This document shows positions 47,301 through 59,300 of a stretch of 64,000 nucleotides of DNA, piece by piece. Both the position numbers and the translations under genes were made by a program. The stretch covers positions 9,854,030-9,918,029 of the forward strand of contig CAIIXF020000009.1 of the NCBI GenBank assembly GCA_903813345.2. Direction: 5' to 3'. The stretch's first letter is position 1, and each line of letters opens with the position of its first letter. The DNA comes from Owenia fusiformis. Taxonomy: Eukaryota > Annelida > Polychaeta > Sabellida > Oweniidae. The notes below the pieces were generated by a model. It saw only the letters and a list, made by a program, of their open reading frames with translations, made no database searches and had not been told where the DNA came from.

Positions 47301-50300
47301 ATGTTCTCAAAAATTCAAATATGACTTAAGATTTGACTTTAGATTTGACATTTGACCTTCAATGACCTTCTCAAGGTCAAAAAAGGAGGTCAAAAAGGTC
47401 TTTTTTCAACTTGCTTCAAATTGACTTATTTTTTTTCAAAATCATCTACGTGTTCTCAGAAATTCAAATCTGACTTTAGATTTGACATTTGACCTTTAAT
47501 GACCTTCTCAAGGTCAAAAAAGGTCAAAAAGGTCTGTTTTCAACTTGCTTCAAATTGACCAAATTTTTTTTTCAAAATCATCTACATCTTTTCAGAAGTT
47601 CAAATTTGACTTTACAAGTTCTCAGAAATTCAAATCTGACTTACGTAAGTTTGAACTCATAATATTGTGAGCAACTAGGTGGTGACATTTTGTCATGTTA
47701 ATGCCTTGTGTTGTAGATGTTTCCACCACACCCTAAACATTTCCTGGTGACATCTCTGCGTTCAATCTATAACCTAATAGGAAGCTCATTTCTATAAGTT
47801 CATTGCCCATAATGAAAAAATGATTTACATTGACAGCCAGTTAGGAAGCTATGAGTTTTGAGCCCTCTTTTAGATGTGATATTCTGAACCCTTTATTCAT
47901 TTGTTAATGTTAACGCATGCTTATTTATATTATTCCTTGTAAATTTTCCTCTTTCCATTAAAAAACAACCATTACTTCGAATCGAATTTAAGTTATAATA
48001 GAAAGGAGGGAACCCAGAGCGTGTGAAGACTGAAGTTGATGATTTTTCTCAGAAAGGAATTAATGAACATCCTTTTGCTGAATTTGGAATGCAGTTTGGA
48101 AGCTAAAATTGATTCACTCTTCCTGGTTCATGGTGTTAATATTATGGCTTATGGGTATTAAAGGGTAATGCATAGCGTTTAGCAAATCAAACGCTCGCTT
48201 TTGGTGTTGCTCACCATTTAGTATAAAAGACGCAATCCCGGAATGTTACTCAAGGGTTCACAGGTTGAAGTCACTTTGTTAACCCATGTCCATATATTCG
48301 AAAAACAGATTTGCAATTTTAATGATGATCAAATCAGAAGGAAGTTGAAGAAGAATCACTAGTTACTCACAGAGACATCATTATCCCATCGAACGAAGTT
48401 CGGAGGGATATAGGGAACGCCTCCGTCCGTCCGTACGTACGTACGTACGTACGTACGTCCGTCCGTCTGTCTGTCCGTCCGTCCGTCCGTCCGTCCGTCC
48501 GGGCAATAACTTAAATACCGTTGGCCCGATTTTGTTCATATTTCGTACACATATACCCTATGGGGGTAGAAGTTCTGCTCGAAAGCCGATTTTCAAAATG
48601 GCCACTCATTTCAAAATGGCGGCCATTTTAGTGACGATTTTACAGTAATTTAGGTGCAATATGTAAAACTGTAATAGCAATATGTTTTAAATGTAAAAAA
48701 ATTATAAAGGACATTAATAATGCTACAAATGTAGATATTAAAAAGCACATGGCAGCCATCTTGAAAAATGGCGGCCTTTACTCGTCATTTTACGATTTTT
48801 GCTGTAACTCAAAAAATAGTGGAGTGATTTTGTTCATATTTGGTGTGTGAATACTATAAGCATTGCACACTGTCCAAAGACACTTTTGGTAAAAGGCGGC
48901 CATTTTGAAAAATGGCCGCCATTTTAACGTATTTTACTATAACTCGAAAAGTAGTGGAGCGCTTCTGTTCATATTTGGTATGTGAATACTATTATAAGCA
49001 TGGCACACTGTCCTATGACACTTTTGGTAGAAGGCGGCAATTTTGAAAACAATTTTGAAAAATGGCCGCCATTTTAATGTATTTTACTATAACTCGAAAA
49101 GTAGTGGAGCAATTTTGTTCATATTTGGTATGTGAATACTATAAGCATGGCACACTGTCCTATGACACTTTTGGTAGAAGGCGGCCATTTTGAAAACAAT
49201 TTTGAAAAATGGCCGCCATTTTAACGTATTTTACTAATACTCGAAAAGTAGTGGAGCGATTTTGTTCATATTTGGTATGTGAATACTATAAGCATGGAAC
49301 ACCATCTATTTCTAATGATGCTTTTGGTAGAAGGTGGCCATTTTGAAAAATGGACGCCATTTTAACGTATTTTACTATAACTCGAAAAGTAGTGGAGCGA
49401 TTTTGTTCATAATTGATATGTGAATACTTTAGGCATGGCACATTGTCTAATAAAACTTTGGGGAGTAGTCGGCCATTTTTCAAAATGGCCACCATTTTTA
49501 CGTGTGTTATTTTACAAGTACGTGTGCGATTTTTCAAAAAATTTTAGAGGTGGCTACTTAAAAGCATATTATTTCTTCTGATGATAACTTGGCTAGTGAG
49601 CAACCATTTTGAAAATGGTGGCCTTTCTGGTGTGTTGTTTTATGATATTTGCGCTTCATTTGTAAAAATGCCAGCCATTTCTGTTCGATGGGATTCGCTA
49701 CGCTTTGGCGTTGCCGTTGTTCTGGTTAGAAAATAGAGATATTTGCATTGTAGATACTCCTATACTTTTGTTAAATCCAACCTTTTTTGTTCTTTCAACC
49801 TGGGATACTGGGTTCAAGATTACATAGTTGACTGTCACTTGAATTTACATTTCTCTATAGCCAACTGTACATTATCTTTGGAGAAGTTATACAGTATTTG
49901 TGAATTGGATTAGGGCTAGTTATCTGACATTGGTTTATTGTAATGTCTATCAAACATTGCAATATTATGTTATATAGGGCCCAGTGGCCTTATTATCCAG
50001 TTCAGTGCATCTCCTGGGAATGTATGCATGATTAATAATGTAAACAGATCCAGAGAATATATTCTTTGCTATGTGTCTTCGGGGACTTGTCAAGAATGCT
50101 CCGATTTATGAACCAATAGATTTTGTATAACATTTTTTTACCTCCCATTTTTTATTATGATTAAGCTGAGCCCCCAGGTGTTTGGAATATGAAATTTGAA
50201 CGGAAATATTGATGATTCATAATCATTGGTTTCACATTCCACGCATCATGTTTACAGTGGTGATTATCTCTGGTTTTATGAATAACTTTCATTTGCGACT

Positions 50301-53300
50301 CGTACGCTCCAGTGAAAAAACTAATAATATTTTGCGTAATTAGAGACATGAAAAGAATGTTGTATTAGATTACGAACTTGCGGAGTAACCAAATTACACG
50401 ATCTGGATTCTAAATAATATTAAGTCATCTGAGACATGACGTGAAGTCTTATTCGATATGGGAAGAGAGATAATCAAATAAAGATGTTTTTGATTCTCTA
50501 AAAGATAATTTGTTGAAGGTAATTGCTATAAATATCTGACAAATCAGATTTTTGACTTGATTTTGAGGGATGTCAAGATTTTGAGGGATGTCAAGTGCCC
50601 TGTTTGTTATGTGACATCGCTGAGCTTTGTAATGAAAGCATAGTCTAGAATCTAATCCTTGTACGTATATAGATTTTGTGGAATGGTCGGGCAGGTTGCT
50701 GAATACTGAATTATTATAATTAACTGAATTATTTGATTAAATATTATTAACTGAATTTTAGATACTAGTATATAAAAAGTCACAGTCCACACTACTACTT
50801 CTACAATCAATGCAATTTCTTCTATCCACATTTCTTATTCTAGCAACTTCACAAAACTATCAATTACCTATTTCATCAGAGCTACTCTACAAATATGAAT
50901 GCCAATAAAGCATATTTCCATTAATTAATCATGTTTCATTTGAGAAAAAAGCAATTTTTCTTTGAGAAAATCATGTTTGTCTAGGTGAGTTTGACCTTAT
51001 ACAATCTTAAAAGACATAGAGGTGTATGATACCTGTGCATTACGTTCTTAATTACTGAGAAAAGAAGGTTGAGAAAATAAGGCTTTTAATGAAATACAGA
51101 GTTGAAAATCTGTGAATTAGCATCCCTGCCATTAAAATCTTCATATTGAAATTAGGCAGTGAGATGATGTTTGTTAAATACAGTATACTTATTATCCCAC
51201 CAAATGAAATTCTTAAGCATATAGAGAAGCCATCTCTGTTTGTTCGTTCATTTGTCTGTCTGTCCGTGTGTCGGGGAAATAACACAAATACCAGTTGATG
51301 GATTTGGTTAAAATTTTATATGCTGATGCCTTGGAACATAGATACTATGGTCAGGAAGAATTTTTCAAGATGAATTTCAAAATTTTAAGGACATAGGATG
51401 CTGCTCAAAAATTAATTTTCAAGATGTATCATTCAATTAATTACATAATTTTGCAAGCAATATGTAAAATTGACCAACCAATCTATACCATTTCAAAATC
51501 ATTCTCTTGAAAAAGTAGAGAACACTGATGTATTATAAAAATCTAGTTTGTGTTGATGAGCTGTGATTCTATTTTTCCAATCAATTATGCATAGGAGACA
51601 AGCAATCTGTGTTCATTTACAATACGACAGTGATCTATTTCAGATTGCCAACACATGAATTACTAATGAAAGATGAACATATTGTAAATTAATTATACTA
51701 ATTATAATGCGATTAAATGACAATATGGCTCAAGATATTTATTGTATCTGTTTGTATAAGATGGAGAAGCAAAGCTAAGAAATTATCTTCTGGTTCTATT
51801 TTTAGAATGTTTTTCTGTATCTACAGTACAAGAGCCTGTTTTTAAGATTCAGTCTCTGGTAATGCTTCTTCTTATTGTTTTATTGTTAAATACAAGAACA
51901 ATCTATTTTTATGGCATTTCTATTTAATTAAAAGCATGGACTTATGTTTGATTCTAAAATTCCTCATTTATTTCACTCTTTTTCCTCAATTTTGTTTTAC
52001 AAAATCTAAGAACCTTGACTTTTTTAGTTTTGGCTAAGTTCAGCATGAATAGCCCCATCAGACTGTGTTCAAGGTAAATGTGGTGATAAATTCAGTAAAT
52101 CCCCTGTATCTGCATAAACAACCCCTTGAACAAAACTATAAAGGAATTCAGATCATTACAGACATAAAAGTTGAGAGTTGATGAAGGTATATGTACAAAT
52201 TAAAGAAAAGTCATTCCGTATTTGTGTCAGGAATTAACAACATTATCTTTGCTTCCCTATAGTCTGATAGATTTGCAAGTTAACCAAGGCTTTCCCATTA
52301 AAATAATATAAGTTATTGAATGATTTGAAGAGCAATACAGGATATATTCTGCTCGAGAATTCCGTATTGGAACGAGACGAAGTCGAGACAGAATATATCC
52401 TGTATTGCACTTCAAATCATTCAATAACGTTTTTATCATGTGATCCTCTGTATTGCTACTGAGATTGTCCCCTCCGTACCAATATTTTCTGTATTGCGAC
52501 GGAGACGATCAACGGGGACAATCTCAGTAGCAATACAGGTTGGTACAGCACAAGAACTGACCAATCAGAGGGCTTCATTTTACAGATCATACGATAACAA
52601 AATATATTGTATATGAAATCTATTGTATAGGCCCTGGGCCCTAGGAGACATCGTGAATATTACATCTATCAATATATCATAGATAACTACATTGAGGCAC
52701 AGCCTAGCGCCAAGGCTCTCTTAAAATGTGAATTCTGACTATTTTAAAGGGTAGTTGATTTATGATTGACTCTTGAGTCAGCTTTTGATGTTCGTTGGAC
52801 TGATATCTGTGGAAATGTTTCTATTTAAAAGGGTAGTTGATATATGATTGACTATAAGCCAGCTATTGATGTTCGTTGGACTATAAGGTTTGTGGAAATG
52901 TTTCGCAAACATCCAGTAACTGCCCGAGAGATGATGTCCAAATATAGACAGTTGTATGATTCATTTATAATGCTTTAACCCCTCCATCTTATAAAGTTTT
53001 AAATTGTTGATTTGTTTTCAAATCCAAGTGCCAAAAATCAATCAATGTTTTACTCTTACAATTTACCTCCAACCTCCCCTGAAGAGTTAACTTTGTTATC
53101 AACTGTTCCCGATTTTGACAACACTACACCCCTCTCAAGAAATATTAACACAATCTTGTAGAAGAATGTTGATAAAGAACAGATAATCTACCTGCTTAGA
53201 ATAGTAGCATATATCACAGATTCCAAGCCAGATCTTCCCCTTGGTACGTAATATCATACTGGCTTACCAGTATGATTTTTTATAATCCAAGATGAAATAA

Positions 53301-56300
53301 CATCAGTAGAGAAATTCAATATTATTTATGAACAGGAAGGTGTTGTATTATAATTCACAAAGAAATCTGTGTTGTGGTATATCTACTGTATACTTCAGTG
53401 ATGAAATTTATTTATTTATTTAGAAAAATATATACAACTTAACTTTGAAATAGTACAAGGGTCAGGTTCGAAAAGTTTTGCACGAAAGCTTCTCAAGAGA
53501 AGAGATTTTATTATTTTTATGTGAAATCAGCTGATTTGTTCAAGATGTTTGAAGAATAAGTTTACGGTCATTCTTTGACATAACCAAAGAAAACAAGATG
53601 CTTGAATAATACAATAATACAAATGTTTAAATTCAAGTTGACAGTTTATGTAAGTTAATCTTGCATGTTCAGTAACATTGATCTTTATGCCTTAATTACT
53701 TAAGTTAACTTTACAAAATGATATGGAGTATGGGCCATAGAGTCATTACCGTGGTTACTAGCAACCGTAAAATGTTAAGTAGTAGGTGTATATACATGAA
53801 ACTTTGACAGTGTGAGGGAATAAGACATGGACACATTCATACCAAACTATGAACAAGATTGGTCCATTATTCTCACAATGAGATATATTTGTGCAAAACT
53901 TTTTGAACAACCCTTGAATTTGAGTTGACCCTGATAAGAGTTGATCATGATCTTATTTGACCTTTAGGTCTAACTCGATCTTAGATCTGAGTCAGTTTTA
54001 GGTATCAGTCGACCTTTGGATTTAGTTGATTTCAGTAGATTTAGGTCTATCAGAGCTTCTTCAGTTGCCTCATTTCATATTGCAAATTGAATCGTAACCA
54101 CCAATTTTACTGCGGTAAATTGCATCAAAAGATTGGCCAATTTGGAATAATAGTTTCTGTTCTCATTATTTAACCATAAAGTAGAATAAGTCTGTAAGAT
54201 AAATGTTACATCCAGGTCAGTGTGATATAACTGTCGAGTTTGGATTAAAAACATAGAAGGATTGATCTTTTGCGTTAATTTGAAATTTAGATTAGGATAA
54301 GAGAATTTATGGCTCAAATGAACATTTTTTTGTATGTCTATGTATAAAAATGTAAAAATCAGATAATCAGAAATTGACTTGAATAAAGAAAATTAGAATG
54401 ATCAATTCACTAATCAAAAGATTTTGAAAAAGGCCTTCACTCATTTAAAACCAATTTGCACCCACTTGAAAATAAGAAAAATCCTTAAAAGAGGGTAATT
54501 GTCAAAATTGTGGTCAGAACTGAATTTTGCACTCACTTTGGAAGAATTCCTAAAGCTACGTTCACACCAACGGCGCTTTGATGGCGCTTTAATGCGACGT
54601 GCGAAGCGGCTTTGCACGTCGCATTAAAGCGCCATCAAAGTGCAGTTGGTGTGAATGTAGCATTAGGAGAAAACTTGTGGTAATTTAATGGTTGCTGATG
54701 GCAAATATATCAAATGCTATCCTTTCATCAAGTCTCTATAAACTCCATAAGAAGCCAACTCTATCTTGCTAGAGTCTCTGCAAGAGAAACAGAATGGAGA
54801 TGTAACTTTGGAAGCATGAGGTCACATCTCTAATGATCAATCAATGCAATAACGTTGACATTGAAATTGATTATTTTTATAAGGGATTGCTTGTTTCTGC
54901 TTCTAGCTTCTCCCATTAGACAGTTACTTATATCATACAGGCAAACCTGTATATATGAACACCTTTGTAATATGAACACCTTTCACTGTGAAAACCTCTC
55001 AATATGAACACCTCTCAATGTGAACACTTTCAGTATCAATTTTGTAATCTCCCATTGAGTCCCATGTCATAGAAATCCCTAATGTGAGCATTTGGTATTT
55101 TGAACACTTCTGACTGGTCATAATAGTGAACAGATTAGACAGGTTTTACTGTAAGCTAAATTCCAGAGAGATAAGAAAACTTAGTCTGCGTGTATCTATA
55201 TCGATTATTCAACCAGGACATGGTGGTCTCGACCACGTTTAACTTTTTCCTAATTTTTGGTATTGGTATTCATGGGGGTTGTTTGTTATATTGAATTATA
55301 GTACAGCTGTTTTTATGTAAGTTCATTTGTTAAGTTACTGTAATCGTTACAAAAATATGTATGTACTCTAAATGGATATGTTTTTTATTTTTACCTTTTT
55401 GCATTTAGATATGATAATATCCCATGTTTAAAGAGGAATTACCAGTACAGCTTTGTTGAAAAATATAAAATTTACTAAGTGTTATTGATTTTTGAGTATA
55501 TATTGAGATAGTTGTTGGTTAAAAATTGCAGCTTGTTTTTCTAAGGGAAAATATCTCATGTATTTATGTTATTTTCTTATTTGCCCCTAAATTGCTTTTT
55601 CATGGTTATGGATGAGAAAGAGGTCGTGTCAATTTCATAGTGTCTGTTTTTGCGAAATTGTTTTCATAAGAATTAGGGGTTTTATGAAGATAAAGTCATA
55701 CGCAAGTGAGGAAGTAATATAACTTCTATGCTCTGTGGAGTAAAACATACAGAGGAAGGGAGGGGACCCAGTCATCAATTAGTTTTACAAAAAATCAACA
55801 TTGAGATATTGACCTGGCCCCCAATAGGCTGTGAAGATTGTTTACTTAATCCTATTATTTTTACATTGGGTCGATATACATGTACATGTATATATATATA
55901 CCAAATATTCCATTCTATTGAGGTGAATACATGTTCATCTTTCCCTCAGTATATTTCCCGCAGCCCGAATACTCCATGGTATATACATCGACGTGGTATA
56001 TACAGTTGAAAACGAGGCTGCGGCTGGAGACTGCAGGAAACAATGAAATATACCCTAATATTTTTAATCATGTGATCGGTTCTTATCCAATGAGAAAGAG
56101 AGAAACATTTCAATGATATAATAAATCACAATATATGTTTATATGAAGGTTTCATTAATTTTCAGTGCACCATACAATAAGAAATACACATTTGACATTA
56201 AAATATTATAATGGTATCCAACATATTCTAACTGAGCTTGCACAGTGATAGAAAGATAATGTCAAGAATGCATCTGGATATCTTTTATGATCTAATTCTT

Positions 56301-59300
56301 ATCTATTCTGATCAAAAATTATTCTGAATAAGTATGTTCGATGAACAACGTACAGAGGATAGTAACTGATAAATGAACATTTCTCATCTTCCATAGACTT
56401 CATTGTTAATAACTAAGGACTCGACATTCACCTGGAAACTAAAAATATTTTGCCACCCATGAAGCAAATTTAAATTAATTTTTTGCTGCTTAATAAATGG
56501 TCAATGGCAGTCACATTGAGTTCGATAAGTATCACTATTCAAACAAGTTACCTTGAAATATCAAGATGTCATACTTATAGAACTCAATGTGACTGTCATT
56601 CACAGTTCATTAAGCAGTAGAAAATTAATTTGCTCCATGGGTGACAAAATATTTCAAGTTTCCCGGTGAATGTCGAGTCTCGCATCATACGAATGTAATT
56701 TTAGGTGATCTGTCTGCATGGTGTGACTTTATGAGCCTACAATAATATATGCTCTTTCTTTTGTTTACAGGCGTATCAATTAACTATAACAATGGTATCC
56801 CACAAATCCTTGTACCTCTACCTAGTAGGCAAGAACGTTGTCAATTCACATTAAAACCGCTAGGGAACACAGTAGGAGATTTCATACAGTATCTCCAGGA
56901 CGAGGATGGAGGAATTGACAGAGCTGCCATCTATTCAGAAGGTAGGAGATGATATTCATTTTAACACATTAGATTATTCAATTTTTTAGCCATGAAGAAT
57001 GATCTCAAATGAATACATAGTTTACTTCATCACATGACCAATATTAACCAATCAGGTTGTTGCTAAAATTGCTACTATGGTAACCAGGTTGTTGCTAAAA
57101 TTGCTACTATGGTAAGGCTTTGTTTAAAAAACCTCCTACCTCATACCCACCTACCCACGTACGTTGGACATGATACAGTCTTTGAAGGGTTCTATTTTAA
57201 AGATTTAGTTTATTTAATCTTAGTTTATGATGAATTATAGATGCATTTGTAACGACCCTCAACTACTACAGCGCAGCTGGGTTCGATTTCTACTCGGGCC
57301 ATCGAATTTAGCACACTTTCTTTCAATTTCTTTATCTGGCTTGTTGGACCTATGCTCGTGGTCGTTAGTTAGTTATTCTCCTGGGGCACCCTCGGGTCAT
57401 TACACATTACAATGCACCCATATACCTTTATTTATGGTTCTGTCATTCGTGTAGTCATAAAATAAAGCCGGTATTGTAGAAATGTTAATAATTAGAGCTA
57501 TTTTTAGATTTAAAAATCTTTAAAATTAAACCCTTCAATGACTGTATCATGTCCCACGTAGGTGGGTAGGTGGGTGTGAGGTAGGAGGTTTTTTATACAA
57601 AGCCCTATGGTAACCAGGTTGTTGTTAAAATGGCTACTATGATAACCCATTGTGACTTTACCCAGGACAATTTATTTGTTATGTACTGTCACAAGGATGC
57701 TCCAGTTAAATACCATGCTACGGTTAAATACCATAATACAATTAAATACCATGCTACGGTTAAATACCATAATACAATTAAATAACATGCTACGGTTAAA
57801 TACCACAATACAATTAAATACCATGCTACGGTTAAATACCATAATACAATTAAATACCATGCTACGGTTAAATACCATAATACAAATACCATGCTACAGT
57901 TAAATACCATACTTTCAACACTTTCAGATGGTCTACGGGTGGCTAAATGTACAGATATTGCAACTCTACTACAATCAAACTTCAGGCTAGAACTCAACGA
58001 TAGAACATATAGCGTCACCTCACCACCTATAGGTAAGAGGCAGGGAAATTACAATATGTCTCTCGATGAAATAACATTTCATTCATAGCATTGATCTTGT
58101 TCCACTTTAGTACACAATAACATGGAGATATGATGGTTTTTGTCTATTAGGGATTTTATGTAATTTTCATCAATGTAATTTTTTTAAATTTTTTATTGAA
58201 CTCAATGTAACATATTTACAGGTTGTTGTGGCTATGACCCCCAAGAGGGAGTATTAGGTGCCACATAATGTAATGGCCATAATTACCAGTAATTTAGGTT
58301 ATATCAATATTTACGCATTCTTCTGGAAAATATTTCTATTATGATTAAATGTTGACATACCATATCTCCAATTTTTTCACAAATTTTTCAAAGTTGGAAT
58401 CCCCTTAATGTAATATTGTATTGCAGGTCCTATAGATCATGATGACTTAGTGCAATTATATGATGTGAAATCTCTGCTGTCAAAACTGCATTCTACATTA
58501 AACGTGGAAGAGCACCAACTCCAAAGGGAGCGAGACCTCATTAGCAAGCTAGAAGACCTAAAGGTTGAAATTGAACCTCTAGAAAAGGTATTTTAAAACT
58601 TAAAAATGATAATAAAGTACATATATTTTGGGAGGGTGTTCAAACAAATTTGGTTTCATTTTGGATTATTCTCGATGACTTGATTTGAAAATGTTAATTT
58701 GCATTTCACTAAAAACGACATTTTTCATTCATGAAGTTTTCATTTATCCATTCCTGAAAATCGTTGTTCTTTGACAATTGTTCGCAATGGGACACTGTCC
58801 ATTATAAACACTATCCATTATAAACACTATCCATTATAAACACTATCCATTATAAACACAAATCAAATGACTTACTCATTATATTTTACCAGCTTCTTAG
58901 TGTTGTTTAGTCAAGGTACAATGAGAGCCCTCTCTTCATGGCTAGATTTATTTTTCAGGCCAAAATTATTAAAAATTCAACTATTTATTGGCTAAATTAA
59001 TAAATTATAATTAACAAAAATATAATAATGTCAATCGCCCTGAGGCATTACAGACATATTCACCAATAAAGAAAATCCATATCAGGCAGAAACTTGATTG
59101 GAAAAAGTGTAAGAGGCAAATTGTTAAATGTGAAACTGTATCATGCACATCGCTCCAAAACGCAACATGTTGACATATATTGTTTTTACATTTTCAAGCT
59201 CTAATATAAAGTTTCTGTAAGTAAAAATTTTTTTTTCTGTGTAATATCAAAGAACAATCATTTAGTTAAAAAAAATAAAAAAGTGAGTGTGGGATTTGAA

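Noticed and set aside
48421-48500. cgtacgtacg/ccgtccgt tract as a CRISPR or regulatory array
   Set aside because: It is a simple tetranucleotide microsatellite within a transposable element.
57652-58018. Open frames on both strands rich in LNTMLR or MVFNRS blocks
   Set aside because: Shadows of the 36-bp tandem repeat, whose length is a multiple of three.
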